From Bacteroidales bacterium (GTDB lineage: Bacteria > Bacteroidota > Bacteroidia > Bacteroidales > UBA932): a stretch of DNA of 64,000 bases. Shown piece after piece: positions 17,651 through 26,799 of the stretch; position 1 is the first letter of the stretch; every line of letters begins with the position of its first letter. The stretch lies in the NCBI GenBank assembly GCA_017626355.1, contig JAGAIY010000016.1:1-64000 (forward strand). Direction: 5' to 3'. Under the pieces are notes generated by a model. That model saw only the letters and a program-made list of their open reading frames with translations, had not been told where the DNA came from and did not search any database. A program made the translations under genes and the position numbers.

Positions 17651-18478
17651 TTATAAAACGACAGACATGGAAGCGAAATCGGGCTTTTCCGAGGTAAAAA
17701 TTTCATACCCGGTCAGAGCCTGATAAAGCAGCCATACCTTGCCCTCCGTATAGGAGAAGTCCGGGTTCGCTTCTTTTGCCTTGAGAAGGAGTCCGCTGCC
17801 GAAGGACGGATCCTTGTAATTGGCTTCAAGAACATGTTTGACCGATCTGCCCGGCATTCCTCTGAAGTCGTCTTCTGTAAGCTCGTAAAGGGCTGGTATC
17901 GAGGTCGGTATATTGTATATTACTATGTCGCATCTGCGGAAATATCCGCGGAAGCTGCTCAGAGGCTGCACTTCTGCGGCGGGCGCATTTTCCATGCCGG
18001 CGATGCTCTCTGCCATTGCTTCGGCCTTGGCTGTGTTCCTGTTCATGAGCACTACCTTCATGCCGAGAGAAGCGGCTGCAATGGCTGCTGCCTTTCCGGC
18101 TCCGCCGCATCCGGCGATCAGGACAGATTTGTCTTTGCCTGATCCTGCTCCGATTGTCTCCTCCAGCCATTTCCTTACGCCGAGATAATCCGAATTATAT
18201 GCTTTTACTCCATCCGGAGTCTTGACAAGAAGATTCGTCGCTCTGATCAGCCTGCATTCCTCCGAAACAAGGTCGGCTTTTGCGAAGGCCTGTTCCTTGA
18301 AGGGGGCTGTCACGTTGATGCCGTCATATACGTGCAGGAAGCGGCTGTATGCCTCTTCGAAATCAGCAGTCTCTATGAGTTCATATGGGAATCTGCCGTG
18401 ATATCCAGCCTTGAACAGGGCAGGTGAGAGGGAATGGGCGATGGGATATCCTATGAGTCCGAACCTTTCCTTTTTCAT
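17651..18478 (-). CDS. aroE: Shikimate dehydrogenase
   Basis: NADP-dependent reduction of 3-dehydroshikimate in aromatic amino-acid synthesis. 275 aa. The substrate site is visible: S-x-S motif in AHSLSPA, NVTAPFK with catalytic Lys61, Asn82, and Asp97 in YNSDYLG. The Rossmann motif AGCGGAGKAAA and the NRN motif for NADP follow. It is transcribed 13 bases after the RNA methyltransferase and 69 bases before ssb. Confidence 0.95.
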   Translation of the reverse strand: MKKERFGLIGYPIAHSLSPALFKAGYHGRFPYELIETADFEEAYSRFLHVYDGINVTAPFKEQAFAKADLVSEECRLIRATNLLVKTPDGVKAYNSDYLGVRKWLEETIGAGSGKDKSVLIAGCGGAGKAAAIAAASLGMKVVLMNRNTAKAEAMAESIAGMENAPAAEVQPLSSFRGYFRRCDIVIYNIPTSIPALYELTEDDFRGMPGRSVKHVLEANYKDPSFGSGLLLKAKEANPDFSYTEGKVWLLYQALTGYEIFTSEKPDFASMSVVL

Positions 18479-18491
18479 AAAAGCCTGATTT

Positions 18492-19307
18492 TTATTTGTT
18501 AGTGCTGTTTCTCTGGCGTATGGCCTCGTACATCAGTATGGCTGCCGAAACAGATACGTTGAGCGAATCCAGTTTACCGAGCATAGGAATCTTTATATGG
18601 GCATCCGCAGCTTTTCTCCATACCTCGGTCAGTCCTGTGGCTTCCGTGCCCATGACTATGGCCGTACCATTCTTCATATCCGTGTCATAGTACCATTCTG
18701 AGTCCTGAAGCTGTGCTGTATAGATCTTTATTCCCTTGTCCTTCAGCCATCTGATGGTATCTTCCGAAGATGCCGTAGCAACCGGAACAGTGAATATCGC
18801 CCCGATGCTCGAGCGTATGAGATTCGGGTTGTATAGGTCTGTAAGGGGATCGCAGACAATGACGGCATCCACTCCGGAGGCGTCTGCGCTTCTGAGCACC
18901 GCTCCCAGATTGCCTGGCTTTTCCACGGACTCGAGCACTACGACCAAGGGGTTCTCCTGAAGTGTCAGGGAGTCGAGCCCGCTTTCCTTGCATCGCAGCT
19001 CGGCAATGACTCCTTCTGTCCCTCCACGGTATGCTGCCTTGTCATAGAGCTGCTGCGGAATCTCCACCCAGCCGCACTGCCTGCTTCCCACTGCCTTCTC
19101 AATCTCTTTGAGGTCGCTGTGCGGAAGGATGTCCGGGCAGAAGAATATCGTGAAAGGTTCATATCCTGCTCCGATGCAGTGCAGAAGCTCCCGTCTGCCT
19201 TCGACTACGAACAGCCCCTTCTTTCTTCTTTCCTTCGACTTTTCCTGAAGTGCAAGCAGATCCTTGATCTTCGGATTCTGCGCTGATGTTATGATCTCTG
19301 TCTTCAC
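18492..19307 (-). CDS. TrmH/SpoU-family RNA 2'-O-methyltransferase
   Basis: SAM-dependent ribose methyltransferase with the trefoil-knot SPOUT fold, 271 aa. An N-terminal substrate-binding domain (about 1-100) starts with ITSAQNPKIKDLL. Motif 1 is NLGAVLRSADASGV, motif 2 VMGTEATGL, and motif 3 LDSLNVSVSAAILMYE. It most resembles the RlmB/TsnR-like 23S rRNA enzymes, but the exact target cannot be read. It lies 18 bases after the gamma-carbonic anhydrase gene. Confidence 0.9.
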   Translation of the reverse strand: MKTEIITSAQNPKIKDLLALQEKSKERRKKGLFVVEGRRELLHCIGAGYEPFTIFFCPDILPHSDLKEIEKAVGSRQCGWVEIPQQLYDKAAYRGGTEGVIAELRCKESGLDSLTLQENPLVVVLESVEKPGNLGAVLRSADASGVDAVIVCDPLTDLYNPNLIRSSIGAIFTVPVATASSEDTIRWLKDKGIKIYTAQLQDSEWYYDTDMKNGTAIVMGTEATGLTEVWRKAADAHIKIPMLGKLDSLNVSVSAAILMYEAIRQRNSTNK

Positions 19308-19325
19308 TGTCTGAAAATTATCTTT

Positions 19326-19832
19326 TTATTCGTACCAGCTTTTGTATGTGAGGTAGTGCTCCGCGTTTGCATGTGCCTTTTCCCTTATGGCTTCGGATCC
19401 TTCCTTTATCTTCCTTGCAGGTATGCCTGCCCATATGCCGGGTTCAAGGATCTGGTTGGCGGGGACAACCGCTCCTGCGGCTATGATCGTCCCGTCAGGA
19501 ACGACGGTGTTGTCCATCACTATGGCCCCCATCCCTATGATCACATCATTCCCGATGATGCATCCGTGTACATTCGCACCGTGGCCTATGGATACGTCGT
19601 TTCCGACAATGCACTGCGATACATTGTTGGTGGCGTGAAGGACGGCGTTATCCTGGACATTCACGCGGTCGCCGAGCCTGATCGCCCCGACGTCACCGCG
19701 CAGTACGGCTCCGTACCATATGCTGCAGTCTTCTCCGGTCTCCACTGTTCCTATCAGTGTCGCCGTCTCGGCCAGAAACGTGCGTTTCCCTATTATGGGC
19801 CTGTCGCCCTTGAGTTCCTTGATCAATGCCAT
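19326..19832 (-). CDS. Gamma-class carbonic anhydrase-like hexapeptide-repeat protein
   Basis: 168 aa left-handed beta-helix protein of the YrdA/PaaY/gamma-carbonic anhydrase group. Imperfect hexapeptide repeats run from about residue 20 to 135. The three zinc-ligand His positions of the family are present: H66 (VLHA), H84 and H89 (IGHGANVHG). It may hydrate CO2, but many family members have unproven activity. First gene of the long minus-strand run, with a TATCTTTG box upstream. Confidence 0.88.
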   Translation of the reverse strand: MALIKELKGDRPIIGKRTFLAETATLIGTVETGEDCSIWYGAVLRGDVGAIRLGDRVNVQDNAVLHATNNVSQCIVGNDVSIGHGANVHGCIIGNDVIIGMGAIVMDNTVVPDGTIIAAGAVVPANQILEPGIWAGIPARKIKEGSEAIREKAHANAEHYLTYKSWYE

Positions 19833-19867
19833 GAATAAAGGCCTGACGGAACTGCCGCCAGACCTTG

Positions 19868-19875
19868 CAAAGATA
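19868..19875 (-). promoter_or_regulatory. Probable -7 box (TATCTTTG) for the gamma-carbonic anhydrase run
   Basis: Read on the minus strand, TATCTTTG matches the Bacteroidota TAnnTTTG box exactly, 36 bases before the start codon. No good -33 TTG is seen at the right distance, so this is tentative. Confidence 0.45.
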
Positions 19876-19896
19876 GTGTTTTCTTTTCAGAACTTG

Positions 19897-20493
19897 TCAG
19901 AAATGTATGCCCACTGTTATGTGCGGCATGAATTTGACGTCAGGCATGATGATGCACTGGGTCTTGCGTTTCTGTCCGAAGTGGGTGTTGAGGCCGGCAG
20001 AGACTGCAAGACGTCCGTATGCGACTCCGACGGAAGGTTCGATGAATGAACCGAGTGCTTCAAGATGAAGGTCGTATGTGACTCCGGTCTTCACTTCCAG
20101 GAAAGGTGTGAACCTTTTGTTGCGGAAGGCGTATCTGGCATCGAAATGTGCTCCGAGCAGAAAGCCTCCTTCATATTGCTCGCTTGAAGATGATGCTGTC
20201 GTCACTACCGTGCCGTCCGGATTCAAGGCCGGGTCCCTTTTCTCAGGTGAGGCATACATGCGGGGATAAAGACCGGACTGGAATGAGGCTCCTCCACCTA
20301 TGAACCAGCCGTTTCCGAAGCTGTAACCATGTGTGGTGGAAAGGGTCCCGTAAGGATATTCCTTCGCCATTATTCCGAGTTCAGCATTTCCGCTGTAGCC
20401 TTTCCTGAAGACAGGGGAGTCCTGGGCCTTTGATCTTTCCGCTCCTGCGAGGGCAAGGAGGGAGATCGTGATGATTGTCAGAATTCTTTTCAT
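19897..20493 (-). CDS. Exported protein of unknown function, outer-membrane beta-barrel-like
   Basis: 198 aa with a signal peptide (about 1-23, cleavage near SKA-Q). The mature part alternates polar and aromatic or glycine-rich strands (GNGWFIGGGASFQSG, FLLGAHFDARYAF, YGRLAVSAGLN) and ends HITVGIHF, with a terminal Phe, which fits a small outer-membrane barrel of the OmpW/PorT-like type. No specific family is recognised. It is 84 bases downstream of the M56 gene on the same strand and may be transcribed with it. Confidence 0.65.
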   Translation of the reverse strand: MKRILTIITISLLALAGAERSKAQDSPVFRKGYSGNAELGIMAKEYPYGTLSTTHGYSFGNGWFIGGGASFQSGLYPRMYASPEKRDPALNPDGTVVTTASSSSEQYEGGFLLGAHFDARYAFRNKRFTPFLEVKTGVTYDLHLEALGSFIEPSVGVAYGRLAVSAGLNTHFGQKRKTQCIIMPDVKFMPHITVGIHF

Positions 20494-20577
20494 GTCGAAT
20501 GTCGTTAAGTTGTGATTTTTTCAAGTTTTCTGACAATATAACGGAGAGGCAGGCGGAATACTTCCGATGAAGTCCGT

Positions 20578-22860
20578 TTATTTTACGGCGATGGGGTGTC
20601 GTGTGGCTTTCATGTCGAACATGAGCACTTTCTTGGGAATGGCATTGTGGATTGTCTTCATCTCCGCATTCGACAGCTTGGTGTATGGCCTTCCGAACAT
20701 GTCGGCAGCCAGTTCGTCCCAGAGTTCGTAGTATGCCCTGTCCACGAAGCTGCGTGCCTCATAGTATCCTTTGTAGCTTGTTCCTCTGTCGTATTGAAAA
20801 AGCACCATTCCTTGGTCAGGCTGAGGGACTTCAGCAATGTAGCTCTTGAGTCTTCCCATGGTCTCGTCGTTGAGATACCCGGGTCTGCTGCCGATGAGAT
20901 ACCTGTCCTGTGCGTTTATCTTCATATGGATGATATTGCTCAGCTCCGTTCCGAAACTTATTTCCTTCATGCCATATCGTGAATTATAAACATGGGTGGT
21001 GTCGGCATCAGCAAGAGACTGCATGGCTCCGGCTTCCGAGGCAAACATCAGCTTTACGGTATCGATCTTTCTGAGCTGTTCCTTGATGTCGATGATGATT
21101 CCCATAGGAGTCTGGGGGTCGGCACTCAGCTGTACTACCTTTATATTGCTGTCCGTTGCCATCTTCCGGGCTATGGTCTCTGCTATCTTGTCCTTGCTGC
21201 AGATCTCGCCGTCGACAGTCACGTGATAGGTGTCAGAAATGCGGTTTTCATCCTCTCCTGCCTTCACGATGTCTACGAAAACGGCCTTGGCTGTGCTTGC
21301 GGGGCTGTTCAGATAAGGCATAGGGTCGACAGGTTCTCCGTCCTTATGCACCTCGAAATGAAGATGGACTCCGGTAGAGCGTGCTGTCATTCCGGCCTTT
21401 CCTATCAGCTGTCCGACTTTGACGATGTGGTTCGTGAACGTTATCTGAGGCAGCTGTCTGTACACGGTCTCAAGACCGTCCTCATGTCTCAGGGTCAGAG
21501 TCAGACCCTGGCCGTCAGGCTTGCATCTGACTTCGCAGGTCTTGCCCTTGAATGTCATATGCGCGTCTCCAAGCTGCATTTCACCCCAGGAGTCAGTCGT
21601 TATGCTTGCATTTTCCGGCTGAACGAAGGTAAGATTTCCTGTAGCTTCGTCATAAGTGATGATTTCCTCATCACCGCACTTGATTGAAACGAGGGTTCCG
21701 TCTTCGGCAGCCCATATCGGGTCACCCTCGTTGAGGACGAAGTCGACACCGACGTGTTTTCTGGAAAACCGGCTATGCGCTCTTCCTGAACCATGCGTAT
21801 CCATGAAACCGATAGGATCGCACGGCATTGAAAGATGTATTGCTGTCGTGTCCGTCAAGCTCGTTCCTGCCTGATTGTCAGCATATTCCTTCTGGGAGGA
21901 TTTTGCTCCGCAGCCGAAGGCAAGAAATACGGCCGCGATTACGGGGAGTGTGGCAGCCAGCCTGATCCAGGCCCCTTTGCCACGATGTGATTGAGTCATC
22001 ATAATGAAACGTTGTTTTGTCAATGAATGATTCAACCCACAGGATATATCCGGATTATAGCCAAAGAGTTGCTTGAATATTGTCAGTCTGTATGAATTGA
22101 GTTCATGTCCCTGGTCGAGTACGTCCTTGTCGGCTTCCCATTCCTGAACCTCCGTCAGATCCTTCTCTGCCATCCTGAAGAAAGGATTGAACCAGAAGAA
22201 TGACCTTATGACCGAGAGTGTCAGACGTTCGAACGAGTGTCCGTGCCTTACATGGCTGGCCTCATGTGCGAGTATCTGTGTCCTTTCGACAGGTTCATAG
22301 TTGAAGCCCATGAAGATGGTTCTGAGAAATGAGAACGGGGTCTTTATGTCCTCATGTTCGGCCAGAGTGTAAACCTTTGTATATGTCAGTGTGGCCCTCT
22401 TTCTTATGTTCCTGATTCTTATGAAGTTGTAGACAAGAAGCGCGATGGATGCCAGTACAGCCGCCAGATATATGATGCCGATGATATGACCGGCTCTGAT
22501 TCTGCGTAGGGGCCTTTCGCTCATGTTCATGGCGGCGGTGCCTGCCGTCTCTATGACCCCGTCTGCAGCAGCATCCTGCCCGGCGTTTACACCGGCTTCT
22601 TCCGCCCCGGCTTCTACAGCCGTAAGGACTTCCGTATCCGTCTCATACCCGTCCGACATCCATGCAGGGATATCTGCCTCCGACTCAAACCTGTAAAGCG
22701 GGATGTTCAGCGCCGGTATGGCGACCGAGAGCATCATGCTTGTCATGATGAACAGGCGGCAGAGTCTGAAGCTTGTCTTCCGTGCTATCATCCACCTGTA
22801 GCAGACCAGAAAGAGGCCGCTGCAGATGATGACTTCGAACATGTACTTTATCGCTGACAT
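20578..22860 (-). CDS. BlaR1-type M56 sensor protease fused to M23 peptidase and ExbD-like domains
   Basis: 760 aa inner-membrane protein. Three N-terminal membrane segments (about 5-21, 34-52, 125-147) surround an M56 zinc protease domain with HEASH (H199-H203) and a downstream glutamate in EWEAD (E242); a fourth segment is near 299-315. The periplasmic part has an M23 (lysostaphin-type) fold with H369xxxD373 and HLHFE (499-503), but the usual YxHL catalytic His is replaced: VYRQL. Residues about 525-610 resemble the periplasmic domain of ExbD. The last 150 residues are unassigned. It follows a BlaI repressor by 39 bases, as in sensor-repressor pairs. No beta-lactamase is nearby, so the trigger may be cell-wall state rather than a drug; that is inference. 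Confidence 0.85.
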   Translation of the reverse strand: MSAIKYMFEVIICSGLFLVCYRWMIARKTSFRLCRLFIMTSMMLSVAIPALNIPLYRFESEADIPAWMSDGYETDTEVLTAVEAGAEEAGVNAGQDAAADGVIETAGTAAMNMSERPLRRIRAGHIIGIIYLAAVLASIALLVYNFIRIRNIRKRATLTYTKVYTLAEHEDIKTPFSFLRTIFMGFNYEPVERTQILAHEASHVRHGHSFERLTLSVIRSFFWFNPFFRMAEKDLTEVQEWEADKDVLDQGHELNSYRLTIFKQLFGYNPDISCGLNHSLTKQRFIMMTQSHRGKGAWIRLAATLPVIAAVFLAFGCGAKSSQKEYADNQAGTSLTDTTAIHLSMPCDPIGFMDTHGSGRAHSRFSRKHVGVDFVLNEGDPIWAAEDGTLVSIKCGDEEIITYDEATGNLTFVQPENASITTDSWGEMQLGDAHMTFKGKTCEVRCKPDGQGLTLTLRHEDGLETVYRQLPQITFTNHIVKVGQLIGKAGMTARSTGVHLHFEVHKDGEPVDPMPYLNSPASTAKAVFVDIVKAGEDENRISDTYHVTVDGEICSKDKIAETIARKMATDSNIKVVQLSADPQTPMGIIIDIKEQLRKIDTVKLMFASEAGAMQSLADADTTHVYNSRYGMKEISFGTELSNIIHMKINAQDRYLIGSRPGYLNDETMGRLKSYIAEVPQPDQGMVLFQYDRGTSYKGYYEARSFVDRAYYELWDELAADMFGRPYTKLSNAEMKTIHNAIPKKVLMFDMKATRHPIAVK

Positions 22861-22899
22861 ATGAGTGCTGTGTAAATTCTTGACTGATAATCGTTTGTC

Positions 22900-23295
22900 T
22901 TATTGTTCCGCCTCCCCGGTACTGTTGAGAATCCTCAGAATCTCGTCTGTCTCTTCGAGGGATATCGACTTCTGTGCGGAGAAGAAGTTGACCATCCTGC
23001 TGATCGAGCCGTCGAAGAAGTTGTCGAGCACGGTGCGCATGTATGTGCTTGTGTAGTCTTCCTTGGCTACGGCAGCGAAGTATTCATGTGTCCTGCCATA
23101 GGCCTTGTGCGAAACGAAACCCTTGTTTTCAAGGATGCGTACTATGGTGGATACTGTGTTGTATGCCGGTTTTGGCTCAGGCAGTTCGGCGAGGATATCG
23201 TGGATGAGCACTTTCTCCTTCTGCCATATCACCTGCATGATTTCCAACTCAGCCTTTGTGAGCTCCTGAGGTCTGTTTTTAAGGTTTTCTCCCAT
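22900..23295 (-). CDS. BlaI/MecI/CopY-family transcriptional repressor
   Basis: 131 aa winged-helix repressor. The N-terminal DNA-binding domain (about 8-80) reads LTKAELEIMQVIW, then YNTVSTIVRILENKGFV (recognition helix), then the wing with GRTHEY. The C-terminal helices form the dimer domain and carry the site normally cut by the partner protease. It is first in a two-gene operon with the M56 protease and probably represses itself through the dyad at 23375-23390. Confidence 0.92.
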   Translation of the reverse strand: MGENLKNRPQELTKAELEIMQVIWQKEKVLIHDILAELPEPKPAYNTVSTIVRILENKGFVSHKAYGRTHEYFAAVAKEDYTSTYMRTVLDNFFDGSISRMVNFFSAQKSISLEETDEILRILNSTGEAEQ

Positions 23296-23345
23296 GATGA
23301 ATATTAATAAGCATCGGAAAATCCGGTCTTCCGGACTTCCCGATG

Positions 23346-23390
23346 CAAATGTATAACTAATATTTTAATTTTACAACTAAAGATTTAGTT
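23346..23390 (-). promoter_or_regulatory. Promoter and operator of the BlaI-M56 operon
   Basis: On the minus strand a GTTG -33 box (its TTG at 23374-23376) is followed after exactly 20 bases by TACATTTG (23346-23353), a full Bacteroidota promoter. A perfect dyad AACTAAA-GA-TTTAGTT (23375-23390) covers the -33 box. BlaI-family operators are such dyads, so the repressor would block the promoter. The expected start of the transcript is about 45 bases before the blaI start codon. Confidence 0.8.
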
Positions 23391-23392
23391 AA

Positions 23393-24907
23393 TTAAATGT
23401 TCTTCGGTCTCATCTGAGGGAAGAAGAGCACATCCTGGATGGTAGGGGAGTTGGTCATGAACATTGTCAGACGGTCGATTCCCATGCCGAGACCAGATGT
23501 CGGAGGCATACCGTACTCGAGGGCGCGTACGAAGTCCATGTCGATGAACATGGCCTCGTCATCTCCCTTGTCCTTCAGCTTGAGCTGATCCTGGAAACGC
23601 TCGTACTGGTCGATAGGGTCGTTCAGCTCGCTGTATGCGTTTGCGAGTTCCTTACCGCATACGAAGAGCTCGAAGCGCTCTGTGAGTTCAGGATTGCTGC
23701 GGTGACGCTTTGTGAGCGGCGACATTTCCACAGGATAGTCTGTGATGAATGTAGGCTGAACGAGATGCTTCTCGCAGTACTCTCCGAAGATGGCGTCGAT
23801 GAGCTTGCCCTTTCCGAATGAAGGGTCGGTCTCCACATGGAGCTTCTTGCAGGTCTCGCGGAGTTCGTCCTCAGACATGCCGGCTACGTCAACTCCTGCA
23901 TATTCCTTGATCGCCTCGAGGATAGGGAGACGGCGGAAAGGCGGCTTGAAGTCAACCTGGTTCTCTCCGATAGTCACCTCTGTCTTGCCGTGGAGCTTGA
24001 GAGCGATCTTCTCGAGAAGCTTCTCCACGAACTCCATCATCCAGATATAGTCCTTGTAGGCCACATAGATCTCCATGCAGGTGAACTCAGGGTTGTGGGT
24101 CTTGTCCATACCCTCGTTGCGGAAATCCTTTGCGAACTCATATACTCCGTGGTATCCGCCGACGATGAGTCTCTTGAGGTAGAGCTCGTTAGCGATACGG
24201 AGGTAGAGCGGAATGTCGAGCGCATTGTGGTGGGTGATGAACGGACGTGCTGTTGCGCCGCCTGGGATGCTCTGGAGGATAGGTGTCTCCACTTCAAGGC
24301 AGCCTGCCTCGTTGAAGTATTCGCGCATTGTAGCCACGATCTGGCTTCTCTTGATGAATGTGTCGCGTACCTGAGGGTTCACGATCAGATCCACATATCT
24401 CTGTCTGTACTTGAGCTCCGGATCCGAGAATGCGTCAAACACCTCGCCGTCCTTCTCCTTCACGATAGGAAGCACGCGGAGTGACTTGCTCAGGAGAGTG
24501 AGTTCCTTTGCATGGACAGAGAGCTGTCCGGTCTTTGTTATGAAGGCGAAACCCTTGATACCGATGATGTCACCGATGTCGAGCAGTTTCTTCCATACTG
24601 TGTTGTACATTGTCTTGTCCTCGCCTGGGCAGATCTCGTCACGATTCACATAAATCTGGATTCGTCCGGTTTCGTCCTGCAGCTCTCCGAATGAAGCTGC
24701 TCCCATGATTCGCCTTGACATGATTCGTCCTGCGATGACCACTTCCTGGAAATTGCCTTTCTCTTCGTCATACTCCGCCTTTATCTGCGCTGCAGATGTA
24801 TTGATAGGGTAGAGGGCTGCCGGATAAGGCTCGATTCCAAGTTCTCTGAGCTTTGCAAGCGATTCTCTTCTGAACTGCTCCTGCTCGTTGAGGTCCATAA
24901 TGCTCAT
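23393..24907 (-). CDS. lysS: Lysyl-tRNA synthetase, class II
   Basis: Charges tRNA-Lys. 504 aa. N-terminal OB-fold anticodon-binding domain (about 60-150), then the class II catalytic core: motif 2 around [15 protein letters not shown] and motif 3 [12 protein letters not shown]. Two in-frame ATG codons (24907 and 24898) are possible starts; both give the normal N-terminus. It is divergent from recJ and its stop codon is 3 bases from the BlaI operator dyad. Confidence 0.98.
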   Translation of the reverse strand: MSIMDLNEQEQFRRESLAKLRELGIEPYPAALYPINTSAAQIKAEYDEEKGNFQEVVIAGRIMSRRIMGAASFGELQDETGRIQIYVNRDEICPGEDKTMYNTVWKKLLDIGDIIGIKGFAFITKTGQLSVHAKELTLLSKSLRVLPIVKEKDGEVFDAFSDPELKYRQRYVDLIVNPQVRDTFIKRSQIVATMREYFNEAGCLEVETPILQSIPGGATARPFITHHNALDIPLYLRIANELYLKRLIVGGYHGVYEFAKDFRNEGMDKTHNPEFTCMEIYVAYKDYIWMMEFVEKLLEKIALKLHGKTEVTIGENQVDFKPPFRRLPILEAIKEYAGVDVAGMSEDELRETCKKLHVETDPSFGKGKLIDAIFGEYCEKHLVQPTFITDYPVEMSPLTKRHRSNPELTERFELFVCGKELANAYSELNDPIDQYERFQDQLKLKDKGDDEAMFIDMDFVRALEYGMPPTSGLGMGIDRLTMFMTNSPTIQDVLFFPQMRPKNI

Positions 24908-24956
24908 AATCTGTATATGTTTTTATTTGTTGATAATCCTTTTTTGCACAAACATG

Positions 24957-24964
24957 CAAATTTA
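24957..24964 (-). promoter_or_regulatory. Probable -7 box (TAAATTTG) of lysS
   Basis: TAAATTTG on the minus strand, 50 bases before the lysS start, matches TAnnTTTG. A matching -33 box is not clear. Confidence 0.4.
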
Positions 24965-25048
24965 GCATAAAATATCGTAAGTAAGGCGGTCTGTCTTAAA
25001 ATATTGTGATATTGTCGTTTTACTCTTCGTAATTTGAAACAAAATGAG

Positions 25049-25056
25049 TATCTTTG
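25049..25056 (+). promoter_or_regulatory. -7 box (TATCTTTG) of recJ
   Basis: TATCTTTG ends 6 bases before the ATG at 25063, so the message would start at or next to the start codon. A poor -33 match (TTCG, 25026-25029) lies 19 bases upstream. The box decides against the TTG start at 25054, which falls inside it. Confidence 0.6.
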
Positions 25057-25062
25057 TACGTT

Positions 25063-26799
25063 ATGCTTATCGAAAAGAAATGGATACTCAAGGAGGGCAC
25101 TGACCAGGATGTGGTCAGGCAGCTTTCATCTGAGCTGGGAGTCGATCCGGTACTTGCCGAACTTCTGGTTCAGAGGGGAGTCCGTACCTTCGATCAGGCC
25201 AGGGCATTCTTCCGCCCAAATCTGAACGACCTGCACGATCCGTTCCTCATGCAGGATATGGACAAGGCCGTGGAGAGACTGCATGATGCAGTGACAGCCC
25301 GCGAGAAGATCCTTGTCTACGGTGACTACGATGTCGACGGTACGACAGCGGTATCTCTTGTATATTCTTTTCTCAAGCGCCTTACTTCGCAGGTTGACTT
25401 CTATATCCCAGAAAGGTATGATGAAGGTTACGGCGTGTCTTATAAAGGAATCGATTGGGCCAGCGAGAACGGTTTCGGTTTGATCATAACCCTCGATTGC
25501 GGCATCAAGGCCAACGAAAAGGTAGATTATGCCGGCTCGAAGGGCATCGACATGATAATCTGCGATCACCATCTTCCTGAGAATGAGTTGCCTAAGGCAG
25601 TCGCTGTCCTTGATCCAAAGAGGGAGGATTGCAATTATCCTTTCGATGACCTTTCCGGTTGCGGTGTAGGCTTCAAGCTTGTGCAGGCATATTCTCAGAA
25701 ATACGATATACCTTTCGAGAGCCTGATACCTCTTCTTGACCTGCTTGTGGTCAGCATAGCCTCCGATCTGGTATCGGTCACTGATGAGAACCGCATCCTT
25801 GCCCATTACGGACTCAAGCAGCTGAACGGCAATCCTCGTGAAGGCCTTCTTGCCATGATACATCTGTCAGGACTGGAGCCGACTCATCTGACCATCGACG
25901 ACATCGTCTTCAAAATCGGTCCGCGTATCAATGCCGCCGGACGTATGGAGTCGGGACGCATGGCCGTAGAGCTTCTGACCGCAGGAGATGCCTCGACAGC
26001 GATCAGGATCGGAACTGAGATAAACGAGCATAACAATGAGAGAAAGAACATAGACAGACGCATCACTCAGGAGGCTCTTGAGATGGTCCGTTCGGGCAAC
26101 TGTCTTTCGTCAGGCAATGCTACGATAGTATATAACCCTCAGTGGCATAAGGGTGTTGTCGGTATAGTCGCTTCCCGTCTCGTGGAGGCTTTCTACAAGC
26201 CGACCATAGTGTTCACGAAATCGCAGGAGGGACTTGTGACCGGTTCTGCCCGAAGCGTACACGGCTTTGACCTCTATGATGCGATAGAAAGCTGTTCTGA
26301 TCTTCTTGAAAACTTCGGAGGTCATCTTTATGCAGCAGGCCTCACCCTCAAGGAGGAGAATCTCATGGTTTTCTGCGAAAGGATAGAGAAGTCCATTTCC
26401 AAGGCTATCATACCAGAGATGCAGACGCCGGTGGTGGATGTGGATGCCCATCTTAACTTCTCCCAGATCACTCCTAAGTTCCTCAGGATCCTGAAGCAGT
26501 TCCAGCCTTTCGGTCCGGGCAACAGCGCTCCTGTATTCCTTACCGAGAATGTCTATGACAACGGTATGGGACGCAAGGTAGGTGCGGAGGGGGGACATCT
26601 CAAGCTTGAGCTCATCCAGGAATCGCATCCGTACCATCATATTTCAGCCATAGGTTTCAACATGGCCTACTTCTTCGACCATATCAAGGCCGGAAATCCT
26701 ATAGATGTATGCTATTCGATAGTGGAGAACTATTACAGGGGTGCAGCGAACACTCAGCTGCGCATAAAGGATATGCACGAACGTGACGAGATGATCTGA
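25063..26799 (+). CDS. recJ: Single-stranded-DNA-specific 5'-3' exonuclease RecJ
   Basis: 578 aa DHH-family nuclease used in recombination and mismatch repair. Motif I DYDVDG is at residues 88-93 and the DHH motif at 168-170; the DHHA1 domain follows (about 340-440) with GRMESG near 290 and SARSVHGFDL. The ATG at 25063 is chosen over an upstream TTG because the promoter box overlaps the latter. Its 3' end overlaps the convergent aroK by 46 bases. Confidence 0.95.
   Translation: MLIEKKWILKEGTDQDVVRQLSSELGVDPVLAELLVQRGVRTFDQARAFFRPNLNDLHDPFLMQDMDKAVERLHDAVTAREKILVYGDYDVDGTTAVSLVYSFLKRLTSQVDFYIPERYDEGYGVSYKGIDWASENGFGLIITLDCGIKANEKVDYAGSKGIDMIICDHHLPENELPKAVAVLDPKREDCNYPFDDLSGCGVGFKLVQAYSQKYDIPFESLIPLLDLLVVSIASDLVSVTDENRILAHYGLKQLNGNPREGLLAMIHLSGLEPTHLTIDDIVFKIGPRINAAGRMESGRMAVELLTAGDASTAIRIGTEINEHNNERKNIDRRITQEALEMVRSGNCLSSGNATIVYNPQWHKGVVGIVASRLVEAFYKPTIVFTKSQEGLVTGSARSVHGFDLYDAIESCSDLLENFGGHLYAAGLTLKEENLMVFCERIEKSISKAIIPEMQTPVVDVDAHLNFSQITPKFLRILKQFQPFGPGNSAPVFLTENVYDNGMGRKVGAEGGHLKLELIQESHPYHHISAIGFNMAYFFDHIKAGNPIDVCYSIVENYYRGAANTQLRIKDMHERDEMI

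Noticed and set aside
20578..23295. Reading the BlaI-M56 pair as a beta-lactam resistance locus
   Set aside because: No beta-lactamase or penicillin-binding sensor domain is present; the sensor part is M23-like instead.
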